Positions 28,038 through 36,306 of a stretch of DNA of 64,000 nucleotides are shown in pieces (the stretch's first letter is position 1; each line of letters opens with the position of its first letter). The notes under the pieces were generated by a model. It was not told the origin of the DNA. It did not search any database and worked only from the letters and a program-made list of their open reading frames with translations. A program made the position numbers and the translations under genes. The stretch comes from Pseudomonadales bacterium (GTDB taxonomy: Bacteria; Pseudomonadota; Gammaproteobacteria; Pseudomonadales; Azotimanducaceae): NCBI GenBank assembly GCA_029251375.1, contig JAQXDL010000051.1:36007-100006 (forward strand). Reading direction: 5' to 3'.

Positions 28038-28129
28038 GTATTGCGCAGTTATGCTTTTCTCGCTATCAACCGTTCAGTGCATTGCACATGATAGACGTTG
28101 ACAAGAGACAGCGGCCAAAGGAGGCAGCA

Positions 28130-28720
28130 GTGATACAACTTATAGGAAAATTCGCAAAGGTCCTTCGATTTACAATCGAACGCGCCACGTTCTCCAAACT
28201 AAAATGGCTAACCGTTATCGCCCTGTGCAGCGCAGGTCAAACTCTTTATGCCGAACCAATCAAGACGCGAACGTATCATTCAAAAATTAGCACCAGCGAT
28301 AACCACCATCAACAGAATCAATACAATCATTATCGCGCTGATCAACAGCAGCCAAACCACGTCAGCGTTGAGCACCGTTACTCATCAAGCGAACGCTACA
28401 AAAGTAGCCGATTTACCAAACGCTGGCATGTTCGACACTTATATAAAGGCAATCAACAACGATCTTACAATCGCTACAACCACAACAGTAACTACAAGAA
28501 CTACAAGAACTACAAGAACTACAAGAACTACAACTACAACTACAACTACAACAGCTATAACCCGAACTATAACCAAAGCTATGACAATAATCGCCACACA
28601 AACAATCACGGTAAACGCCACGATCGCTATAACGCATCAAACAACAATCGGATCGTGGTGCCATTATGGGTGTCGGCTCCGAACACGGGCAAAGTGTTTC
28701 AACTACCTGAGCAGCATTGA
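28130..28720 (+). CDS. Secreted Asn/Tyr/His-rich repeat protein, unknown function
   Basis: 196 residues from a GTG at 28130, chosen because AAAGGAGG lies five bases upstream; the in-frame ATG at 28088 lacks this. Residues ~28-42 form a hydrophobic stretch (WLTVIALCSAGQTLYA) ending in an AxA-like site before EP, preceded by a long basic n-region, so a Sec signal peptide is likely. The mature part is rich in Asn, Tyr, His, Gln and Arg, with (NYK)4 then (NY)4 repeats in the middle. The last ~25 residues are ordinary (RIVVPLWVSAPNTGKVFQL) and might be a conserved motif. Strongly basic, no Cys after cleavage. I do not recognise a family. Reading frame is supported by the start site, signal peptide and in-frame repeats. 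Confidence 0.65.
   Translation: MIQLIGKFAKVLRFTIERATFSKLKWLTVIALCSAGQTLYAEPIKTRTYHSKISTSDNHHQQNQYNHYRADQQQPNHVSVEHRYSSSERYKSSRFTKRWHVRHLYKGNQQRSYNRYNHNSNYKNYKNYKNYKNYNYNYNYNSYNPNYNQSYDNNRHTNNHGKRHDRYNASNNNRIVVPLWVSAPNTGKVFQLPEQH
28490..28549. repeat. Tandem codon repeats in the secreted protein gene
   Basis: Four exact copies of the 9-mer aactacaag (Asn-Tyr-Lys) followed by four copies of the 6-mer aactac (Asn-Tyr). All units keep the coding frame. Confidence 0.95.
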
Positions 28721-28791
28721 TGTATTTGAACAATTTAGAATCGATTACCAACCGCGGCATTGCGCTTAAAATAGCAAAGCAAACTACTGCG

Positions 28792-31293
28792 CTAATTTAA
28801 CTCGCTATCGCGCTCGCTGCTTGAATGGATGTTTGAATCGTTTTTTATTGAGACGTCTGCATCAATATTTGACCAAAATTGTTTTACCGATTGTGCCAGC
28901 TCATTTTTATTTCTCATCACTTGTGGCTGCCAGCTCGCTGGAAACAACTGGCGATACCGGGACTCATTGAATCGATGATCGATAAGGCAAACGATTCCTA
29001 GATCAGTTTCAGAACGAATCACTCTGCCGGCTGTTTGCAGCACCCTATTCATACCCGGGTATTGGTAGGCATAGTCAAAGCCATCGGTACAACCATACTC
29101 ACTGCTATCCACTCGCTCGTCAAAATAGTCACGAATGAGATCGCGCTCCAAGCTCAGTTGCGGCAATCCGACACCGACAATAATCGCACCAATGAGTTTC
29201 GAGCCCTTTAGATCTACCCCTTCACCAAAGACCCCACCCATGACGGCAAAACCCAGCTTCTCCGTATCAACATCATCAAACTGATTGAGAAAATCCAACC
29301 GCTCTTCGTCGTTCATTATCGAAGATTGTTGCAGCGTATTCATGCCAGGATATCGTTCGGTAAATTTCTCAAGAGCCGTTCTTAAATAAGCGTGAGAAGG
29401 AAAAAACGCAATGTAGTTGCCTTTCTTCGCCCTAACTATCTCAGCCAGACTATCGACTAAATCATAAATACTATCTTCACGACGGCGATAGGTTGTTGGG
29501 ATATAGCTGGTGACAAACACCCCTAAGTTTTGCGCAGGAAATGGTGTGGGTATCTCATACCAATCCGCATCAAGATGAATACCCATTAAGGTTTCAAAAT
29601 AAGGTTGCGGACTCAATGTCGCTGAGAAACAGACGCTACTATGAACCCGAGAGAATCCGTCTTGTAGACCGGGGCCTGGGTTTAAACAAAACAGTTTCAG
29701 ATAAACGCCCTTAGCGCCCCGTAATAGGAGGTATCGATGCGATTCTCCTGCGTCCTCCGCTGTTCTTAAAAAACGCAGCACGTCAAAATATAAGTTAAGA
29801 AACTGCGCATGAGTCGCCCCGCTCTGGTTAGCTTGCAACCATGTCTCTGCAGCATCGCAAAAACCTCGTAACGCTCTTGTGAATGTGTCTGCAAGATCCT
29901 CAAGCAGCACGCCGCCATCCTTTTCAAGTAATGGCTTGGCCGGTTTGATTAAAGTTAGAAACTGAGTGTTGATACTTGTTAGTTTTTTGGCAACTAACGG
30001 TGCTTCATCTTTCAACTCTTTTTTCAGCTCTAGCACTGTTTCCTTATTAATCTCCGCGGAAAACATATCCCGTCCTCGCTCAACGAGATTGTGTGACTCA
30101 TCCATGAGTAACAAATACTTTGAGCGACTGACATCTTCAAAATAACGGCGCAGATAAACCGCAGGGTCAAACACATAGTTGTAATCACATATCACTACAT
30201 CGGCGATAAGTGATAAGTCCAACGCCAACTCAAACGGGCACATCTGATGCTCCCGCGCCAACAGCTCAACCGCTGATCTATCGAGCGTCATATCTTGGGT
30301 CACGCTGTCCGCTAGCACTTCAGGCAATTTGTCATAGTAGCCACGTGCAAATTCACAGTACTCAGGGTCACAGGGAGAACCCGGGTTAAAGCAGGTTTTA
30401 TCTTTTGCTGTAATAGTGACATCTCGTAGATGAATCCCCGCTTCTTTCAGGTCGGTGATTGCATCGCGCGCCATCGATTGGCCGGAGGTTTTTGCTGACA
30501 GGAAGAAAATTTTCTCGTAGCCAAGTTCAGGCATAGACTTTATCGCAGGGAACAAGCTTGCAATGGTCTTGCCTATGCCAGTCGGCGCCTGCATAACCAA
30601 CTGAGACTCTTTACGGAGTGTCTTGTAGACACTCACCGCCATATCTCTTTGTCCGGGTCGAAACGACTGATACGGAAAAGAAGCCTCAACAATGGATTGA
30701 TTGCGCTGCTGTGCCCAATCCACGGAAAGTGCATAAAACGTCATGTATTGATTTATTAGACCATCTAGATAGCTCTGCAAATCCTGACAAGTCCAGCTTT
30801 CATCAATGAGGTGTTGCTGTTTATCCGCAAGATCGAGATAGCAGAGCCGAACGATAATCGGATCATCCGCCGCAAGGCTCTGCTGTAGTTTCTCCCGTAG
30901 TTTGTCGTCTAACCCGGATTGAGCTTGAGTTTGTAACAACATAGCGGCATAGATCCTTGCTTGCGCAAAATGCATTGATTGCACCTGCGCCGGTATACGA
31001 ACGATTTCCGCGCGCGTCGTTTTAATCTCTTCGACAAGCAAACCAGACTCAACAAGTTGTATGCCGTCAGCACGCCCTGATAATTTCAGCGTGCATATTT
31101 CTGTTTCATAATTTTGTACAACTTTATACTCAGCCAGATAATCTGCGGGTCTTGATTTTTGTACCTGCTGATGGCCCTTAATGCCATCAACAGCATTGCT
31201 TCGGCCTGAAAAACGAAAATGAATATCTCCGCCACGCGCAGTCTGGTTTACTAACTCACCAACAGAGAGTGAAACGATAGGCTTACTCGACAC
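28792..31293 (-). CDS. DinG/XPD-type iron-sulfur helicase with N-terminal nuclease-like domain
   Basis: 833 residues. Residues ~60-120 carry Cas4/RecB-type PD-(D/E)XK motifs: Asp76 (GRADG), Glu89-x-Lys91 (EEIK) and Gln111...Tyr115 (QARIY). The helicase begins with APTGIGKT (236-243); Cys301, 308, 313 and 352 form the [4Fe-4S] domain of XPD/DinG enzymes; DESH (398-401) is the Walker B box; GGVFGEGVDL and QTAGRVIRS are motifs V and VI. It should unwind DNA 5' to 3' and may cut it. The start is a GTG inside the last codons of the upstream FAN1-like gene (11-bp overlap), with GGGGGC upstream, so the two are translationally coupled. Confidence 0.93.
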   Translation of the reverse strand: MSSKPIVSLSVGELVNQTARGGDIHFRFSGRSNAVDGIKGHQQVQKSRPADYLAEYKVVQNYETEICTLKLSGRADGIQLVESGLLVEEIKTTRAEIVRIPAQVQSMHFAQARIYAAMLLQTQAQSGLDDKLREKLQQSLAADDPIIVRLCYLDLADKQQHLIDESWTCQDLQSYLDGLINQYMTFYALSVDWAQQRNQSIVEASFPYQSFRPGQRDMAVSVYKTLRKESQLVMQAPTGIGKTIASLFPAIKSMPELGYEKIFFLSAKTSGQSMARDAITDLKEAGIHLRDVTITAKDKTCFNPGSPCDPEYCEFARGYYDKLPEVLADSVTQDMTLDRSAVELLAREHQMCPFELALDLSLIADVVICDYNYVFDPAVYLRRYFEDVSRSKYLLLMDESHNLVERGRDMFSAEINKETVLELKKELKDEAPLVAKKLTSINTQFLTLIKPAKPLLEKDGGVLLEDLADTFTRALRGFCDAAETWLQANQSGATHAQFLNLYFDVLRFLRTAEDAGESHRYLLLRGAKGVYLKLFCLNPGPGLQDGFSRVHSSVCFSATLSPQPYFETLMGIHLDADWYEIPTPFPAQNLGVFVTSYIPTTYRRREDSIYDLVDSLAEIVRAKKGNYIAFFPSHAYLRTALEKFTERYPGMNTLQQSSIMNDEERLDFLNQFDDVDTEKLGFAVMGGVFGEGVDLKGSKLIGAIIVGVGLPQLSLERDLIRDYFDERVDSSEYGCTDGFDYAYQYPGMNRVLQTAGRVIRSETDLGIVCLIDHRFNESRYRQLFPASWQPQVMRNKNELAQSVKQFWSNIDADVSIKNDSNIHSSSERDSELN

Positions 31294-33052
31294 GGCCGCC
31301 CCCTATTGCTGATCCTGCTTTAGCGCCCGGTTCTGCCTGTATTTTTTCATCGTCTTGTATTTTGCCGTCTTCAAGAGTGTCTATCTGTTGCCAAGCTACG
31401 CTTATGACCCTTGCTGGCAGATCTTGCTGCTGGAAGTAATTAAACCAGCGTATTTGGTTCTGTTGCAGTTTATCACCCGGCCCTTTAACTTCAACGAGCT
31501 CGTAGCCTCCCCCATCAGGAAACACAATAAGATCAGGAAAACCGCTACGGTTATTCTTCAGGTCCGACAGCAGCCTAGCAAAGATTGAAGCGAGGTCAGC
31601 TTTTGGAATTCGCAACAACGCAAGTTCGATTAAATCCGCGGTTAACCAGGACCAATTCACAAAATGATTGGCTAAGCCGAACTTACGGCTAAAACAGTCG
31701 GTTATACAAAGGTTCACCTCTTGCTCGTTGGCTTTGTCGGTCATTAACATCAGTTTTGCATTGATCTTCTCCTGCCTACGTTCAACAAAGCTTGGTGTAA
31801 ACAGATCGCTCGGACCACGCTGGAATGGATTAAAGAACACACCTTTGATTTCGGCGAATATCACATCCCAAAAATACAAACCAAAAAGGCCCGGCAACAA
31901 AGCATTCTCAACGTAGTAGGCTTGGCTGCCCTGCTGAACAAACCAATCCTGTGCCAGTATTTCAACACGTCGATTAACATCAGGCTGAACCGACACATCA
32001 AAGTTTACGATCGGTGCGGGTGCGGATGACGGCAGCCAATCGCAACTTATTTTGTGCTGCCTCGCAAGTCGCGTCGCAAATGTTTGCGCAAATTCAAACT
32101 CTGCCTCTGATTGAGGGTTTTGATGAATGTCCTCGCAAAGCTTCAACGCCGGTGTTATTTCACCTTGCTTGGTCATTATTCTGACCTGTCTTTCTCTTGA
32201 GGGTTCTAGGCTTGAATGAAGATAAATGTGCTGTGCAAAGTTAATGTCGTTGAATCGCTCAAACTCACGCGCAATTCGATTCAATAAACGATGATGACGG
32301 CGCAGGATTGTAGGTTCGTCAAAACCTAGTTGCAGCATCGACGGTAACCATTGACGCAGAGTTTGTGCATCACCTAGCTCGATCAATTCCATAACCGTAT
32401 CGTTCAACGCATATTGTTCAATGGTTGTGTCCAATATGGAGCGCACATCAAAGAACCGCCCTGCACTATCAAATCGATACTTCTCGTACGGGGTAATACC
32501 TAAATCACGCAATACGAACTGGGTAAAATCCTGATAAAGATTGCCAAAGAAAAGCAGCTTTAGAATTTGTAATATATCGAGACCGATAGGCTCAACTATC
32601 TGGAAGGGAACCATGCCGATCAGGTCCTCTGGCGCATGTTTTTCAACTAACCACTGATCAAGAGCTTGGCGACTTAAGCGTTTATCCGCGCCTTCAAACC
32701 AAACAACTAATTCACTCTTAGTCATTAGTTTCAAAAGGTTTTGCGGCTCTTGCAATGACTTAACCGACGATAAATAGGAGGCACTTATTAGTTCAGCGAC
32801 CGCCGATGCTATGTCAGGAATTTCAACATAGCTAAGCTTGTCCAATCTAAACCAAGGCCCTCGTCGGCCTGCTAGACGCACATAAAGTTTTTGAGCATCG
32901 TCTGAAAGATCGCGAAAGCCAGTGAGATAGTTTTTTTCGCGCTCGTTGAGAATGTCAGCGTAGTGACTGCCAACAAAGTCAAACAAATAGTTGAAGTTTT
33001 CAAGGTAGTAACCTTGCGGAAGGTCTTCGGGCATCGATCTATACAGTTGCAT
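31283..33052 (-). CDS. FAN1-type VRR-NUC structure-specific nuclease
   Basis: 589 residues. The C-terminal VRR-NUC domain has Pro506-Asp507 (FPDLIVF), Glu521-x-Lys523 (VEVKGPGD) and Gln533, the full catalytic set. Upstream, GLYFWDVIFAEIKGVFFNPFQ and GPSDLF match the region preceding the nuclease core in FAN1. The N-terminal ~300 residues are helical, consistent with SAP-like and TPR-like parts. FAN1 removes nucleotides from 5' flaps and unhooks interstrand crosslinks. The downstream overlapping gene is an FeS helicase, implying a joint repair role. The last ~25 residues are disordered. Confidence 0.93.
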   Translation of the reverse strand: MQLYRSMPEDLPQGYYLENFNYLFDFVGSHYADILNEREKNYLTGFRDLSDDAQKLYVRLAGRRGPWFRLDKLSYVEIPDIASAVAELISASYLSSVKSLQEPQNLLKLMTKSELVVWFEGADKRLSRQALDQWLVEKHAPEDLIGMVPFQIVEPIGLDILQILKLLFFGNLYQDFTQFVLRDLGITPYEKYRFDSAGRFFDVRSILDTTIEQYALNDTVMELIELGDAQTLRQWLPSMLQLGFDEPTILRRHHRLLNRIAREFERFNDINFAQHIYLHSSLEPSRERQVRIMTKQGEITPALKLCEDIHQNPQSEAEFEFAQTFATRLARQHKISCDWLPSSAPAPIVNFDVSVQPDVNRRVEILAQDWFVQQGSQAYYVENALLPGLFGLYFWDVIFAEIKGVFFNPFQRGPSDLFTPSFVERRQEKINAKLMLMTDKANEQEVNLCITDCFSRKFGLANHFVNWSWLTADLIELALLRIPKADLASIFARLLSDLKNNRSGFPDLIVFPDGGGYELVEVKGPGDKLQQNQIRWFNYFQQQDLPARVISVAWQQIDTLEDGKIQDDEKIQAEPGAKAGSAIGGGRVE

Positions 33053-33213
33053 TTGAACCCATCATAACTGTATTTATATACAGTCACAATGAGTGACGCC
33101 TAAGACATAATTTGCCTATAAAGCCATGCAAGCATCTCGTGTTCGCCAATGATTTGACAGTGTTTTTAGCTGTAAACAGGTTATTGTCATGGGTCGCCGT
33201 ACAACATTTTGTA

Positions 33214-33552
33214 TTACTTCACTCTGGAGAAAGCATGCTCAGTGCCAGTAAGGGGATCCAACTGAATCATTTCATTTGTTGTTGGAAAGCTGACCATACG
33301 TGTTTGCGCAGTATCATCAGACACCGTTAGCTGCCCATCATTTAGTAGATAACCCACCGGCGCGTTATCTCCAATTTGAAGTGTTGATTCTGAATAAGTG
33401 ACCCGCACTGGGAACCCGCCTACCTGAGAAGTCCAACTACCAACGATGCCCTGCGGCTCAGATGCAGAAAAAATCGCACAGGACTGGAGTAGCCCGAGTA
33501 CGCCGATCAACAAAAGGGACTTGCAGGACTTTAGCAGTGTCGTTTCAAACAT
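33214..33552 (-). CDS. Small putative lipoprotein
   Basis: 112 residues. The N-terminus is a hydrophobic signal (LLLIGVLGL) ending in LLQSC, a plausible lipobox with Cys25 as the lipidated residue. After it, a short beta-rich domain (GIVGSWTSQVGGFPVRVTY and following) has the look of a small lipocalin-like or DUF fold, but I do not recognise the family. Probably anchored in the inner or outer membrane facing the periplasm. It is divergent from map. Confidence 0.6.
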   Translation of the reverse strand: MFETTLLKSCKSLLLIGVLGLLQSCAIFSASEPQGIVGSWTSQVGGFPVRVTYSESTLQIGDNAPVGYLLNDGQLTVSDDTAQTRMVSFPTTNEMIQLDPLTGTEHAFSRVK

Positions 33553-33603
33553 GAGGACTCACTTATTGATAGCTGTTCATAGCAATATAACGGAAGCTAT
33601 CTG

Positions 33604-34404
33604 ATGATCAAAGCCGCCTATGGCATAATATGCTTTCAAACATCAGATTGCCCGCACATGACTATCGAAAATGAAGATGATATAAAAATGCTTCGCATCA
33701 TTGGCCGCATTGTCTACGAGACACTGTTGCTTATGAAGAAGTCACTGGAACCGGGCATGACAACCTTAGAACTTGATCTCATCGGACAAAAAAACCTTGA
33801 GAAATACCAAGCCAATTCAGCGCCTAAGGTTACCTACGATTTCCCAGGCTATACCTGCATTAGCGTCAATGAAGAAGCCGCCCACGGCATTCCATCGTCG
33901 CGTCAAATACTTGCTGGTGATGTCGTCAATATAGACGTATCAGCTGAACTCAACGGCTATTTCGGCGATACGGGTGGGACTTTTCTTGTGCCACCCGTCG
34001 ACCCTCGCATGGAGTATCTGTGTCAATCCACACGTAAGGCACTTCGACGCGCCATGGGCGTGGCAAAACACGGCGCTAAAATTAATTTGATCGGCAAAGC
34101 GATCGAACAAACCGCTCGAAAAAGTGGCTTTGTGACACTTCGCGATTTGAGTAGCCACGGTGTCGGCCGCAGCCTGCATGAAGAACCACACTCTATTCCA
34201 AATTATTTTGATAAATATGATCAACGTATACTCAAAGAAGGACAGGTCATAACCATTGAGCCGTTTTTGTCGACTAGCGCGCAAGAGACTCAAACCGAAA
34301 ATGACGGATGGACTTTAACCACCGGCAAAGGTAATTTCTCCGCGCAATACGAACACACAATGGTCATTACCAAAGGTAAACCTCTGATAATGACCGCTTT
34401 GTAG
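33604..34404 (+). CDS. map: Methionine aminopeptidase, type I
   Basis: 266 residues as annotated. All five metal ligands and the active His are present: His in EEAAHGIP, Asp in NIDVS, Asp in GDTGGTF, His in SSHGVGRSLHEEP, Glu in TIEPF and Glu in QYEHTMVI. It removes the initiator methionine from new proteins. ATG 33604 has GGAAG seven bases upstream; ATG 33658 gives a start closer to known enzymes but has no clear site, so the first 18 residues are uncertain. It is not next to rpsB, its usual place in many bacteria. Confidence 0.92.
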   Translation: MIKAAYGIICFQTSDCPHMTIENEDDIKMLRIIGRIVYETLLLMKKSLEPGMTTLELDLIGQKNLEKYQANSAPKVTYDFPGYTCISVNEEAAHGIPSSRQILAGDVVNIDVSAELNGYFGDTGGTFLVPPVDPRMEYLCQSTRKALRRAMGVAKHGAKINLIGKAIEQTARKSGFVTLRDLSSHGVGRSLHEEPHSIPNYFDKYDQRILKEGQVITIEPFLSTSAQETQTENDGWTLTTGKGNFSAQYEHTMVITKGKPLIMTAL

Positions 34405-34502
34405 TTTCAAACCCTGCTTTAGTCAGGCGCCCTTTTTACCCTAAGATCAAATCAAAGAGCTCGCTCAAACGCATACGCAAGCTTGAGCGCTCAGCCTTGC
34501 AT

Positions 34503-35822
34503 CTAGCTAGGCACCTGAACAATATCGTCAGATTTAGTCATTGACCCAGTGTCGTTGTTTTCAAACGTCTGGGTAGACAATTGCCTATCAGTATCGTCTT
34601 TGGCGGCATTGATAATTTCCTCTTTGGTATCAACACCTCTTTGCAGCAGTTCGATTTCCGACAACAGCGGCAATAAAAACAGACCCACTACGAGCACAAT
34701 CGCGCCCCCTAAACCCCAGAGCACAGTGTCAGTACCGAACTGGTCAATAGAGTATCCAACCACCGGTCCGGTTACGATGTAAACACCTCGAAACATAAAC
34801 GAGGTCATTGAGTTTGCCGTAGCCCTAAATGCACTTGGCACACGGGAATTCAAAGCATCTGTCAACAACACCTGATTAATACCTCGACTAACAAAAAAAC
34901 TGAAGCTCAATACGATACCGATTAACCCTCCCATGCCCGCCATACCCCAGTAGCCTATAATGGGTAATACACCCATTAGTATCAGCATAGGTTTAGCACC
35001 GAACTTCTCCTCTAAAGGAAAGGTTAACTTACTGGTCGCGGCGACAACAAAGCTTTGCGCCGCCCAGAGAACACCAAAAAGTGCAAACGGTACATCCTGA
35101 TCGCGCCAATAGGGTTGCAACATCCAGATGACATAGAAGGTTGCCAGACCAAAGAAGGTAATGTTCATGCAGATCAGTCGAAGCAATCGATCATCGACAT
35201 ATAAAAATCTCAACACCTTCTTCAAATTACCAATATGGGCACCCTTCTCCATTTTCGTAAATGGCGCCTCTACCAGTAAGAACGACAACAACAGGGGCAT
35301 CCACGCAAATAGTGTGTTTGCAAAAATCACCGCTTCAAATGAAAAAGCGACGAGAAAACCACCGAGCAAAGCTGCACAACCCTCTGCGACAGACTTGATC
35401 GTTCGCATGTTACCTATGCCTCGACCCTTCTCTGCAGGATCCAGATCAAGCGCTTCTTGGCTATCATAAAGCAGCGATAAATCGGCACCGGAGAGCAAGC
35501 TTAAGCCTATGCCAACAGTCGCTTCAAAGAACACCAGACCCGCAAAACCTTCTGAAAAATTGAGCACCGTATAACCCAAGGCATGAAACACACTGCCGAC
35601 TACCAATGCATTTTTACGCCCAAAAACATCAGCGAAATAACCAGAGGGCACTTCAAACACGACGACTATGAAGGCAAAAATTGCTTGCAGGTAGTAGACC
35701 TCCGCTAAGCTCAAACCCTTTGATTCAAAGAACGGCACAATGACAGGAATGATGACCAGCGCTAGCCAAAAAAAGCTAAAGCCGTACAACACCTGTATAT
35801 TTCTTCTTAATTTATTTTTCAT
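34503..35822 (-). CDS. MFS transporter
   Basis: 439 residues with 12 hydrophobic segments. The loop after TM2 reads GYFADVFGRKNALVVG, the MFS signature between TM2 and TM3. The C-terminal ~50 residues are hydrophilic and Thr/Ser/Asp-rich, probably cytoplasmic. Substrate unknown. A terminator-like hairpin and possible small RNA lie 74 bp upstream, so its expression may involve read-through or an own promoter between 35823 and 35895. Convergent with map. Confidence 0.87.
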   Translation of the reverse strand: MKNKLRRNIQVLYGFSFFWLALVIIPVIVPFFESKGLSLAEVYYLQAIFAFIVVVFEVPSGYFADVFGRKNALVVGSVFHALGYTVLNFSEGFAGLVFFEATVGIGLSLLSGADLSLLYDSQEALDLDPAEKGRGIGNMRTIKSVAEGCAALLGGFLVAFSFEAVIFANTLFAWMPLLLSFLLVEAPFTKMEKGAHIGNLKKVLRFLYVDDRLLRLICMNITFFGLATFYVIWMLQPYWRDQDVPFALFGVLWAAQSFVVAATSKLTFPLEEKFGAKPMLILMGVLPIIGYWGMAGMGGLIGIVLSFSFFVSRGINQVLLTDALNSRVPSAFRATANSMTSFMFRGVYIVTGPVVGYSIDQFGTDTVLWGLGGAIVLVVGLFLLPLLSEIELLQRGVDTKEEIINAAKDDTDRQLSTQTFENNDTGSMTKSDDIVQVPS

Positions 35823-35895
35823 TGCCGTTACCTACCACGTCTTATTTTGAGTCTTCTTGCTGCAAGTTATGTAAGTCGCTAACTTTTATCGGGAC

Positions 35896-35934
35896 AAAAA
35901 AAAACCCCTGATACTGAGCATCAGGGGCTTTTTA
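35896..35934 (-). terminator. Strong intrinsic terminator
   Basis: On the minus strand agcccctgat ... atcagggg with a seven-base loop, followed by nine or more T residues. It lies 74 bp before the MFS start and about 370 bp after the MATE stop, so it either ends the MATE transcript, a separate small RNA, or acts as an attenuator for the MFS gene. The plus-strand side also has T residues. Confidence 0.92.
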
Positions 35935-36052
35935 AAATCGATTCTTAAAAATCCTAACGCGATAAACGTCTCCATGAGACTAGCGAACAAATACCTGCAA
36001 CCCGAGTCATCGGAGCCGCATGTATCACGCTTGTTTTTGTTTGATGTGTAAT
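35896..36052 (-). ncRNA. Candidate small RNA or attenuated leader
   Basis: Minus-strand unit: a promoter-like pair (TTGTCG at 36087-36082, 17-base spacer, TATTAA at 36064-36059), a hairpin gtctc-atg-gagac (35980-35968), and the strong terminator at 35934-35896. If the promoter is used, the RNA would be about 155 nt. A 34-codon ORF with ATG at 36058 and stop at 35954 overlaps it, but that ATG would lie upstream of the transcript start. I recognise no known sRNA family. Support is structural only. Confidence 0.35.
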
Positions 36053-36306
36053 ATTCATTTAATAACTATCTTCGTTGTTGGCGACAAATAACTTTATTAC
36101 ATAAGTCTTTTATATTATTCATCCTGACGCGCGAGCCTTCGGATATATTTCTTTGCTTTCAGCTTAGCTGCTAATATTTCGATGCAAGCCAACTGTTCGG
36201 ACTTTGTTGGGGCCGCGATCTTACTCCGCAAAATAACAAAGTCAACACCCCCTCTCCATGTTTGTTGGCGGCGTCACCAGTAATCGTCAATACTACGTCT
36301 TTGCCG

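Larger units (their letters stand above)
35823..36306. other. Intergenic region with candidate small RNA or attenuator
   Basis: About 480 bases between two minus-strand transporter genes. It holds a strong terminator, a small hairpin, a 34-codon ORF and a possible promoter, described separately. The remainder (36090-36306) shows no recognised feature. Confidence 0.6.

Noticed and set aside
28248..28769. Thr/Ile-rich plus-strand ORF and a Cys/Ser-rich minus-strand ORF over the secreted protein gene
   Set aside because: Both are produced by the aactac-type repeats read in other frames. Only the frame at 28130 has a Shine-Dalgarno and signal peptide.
36059..36087. Confident promoter for the candidate small RNA
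   Set aside because: Both hexamers match consensus at only four of six positions, so it is kept only as support for a tentative call.
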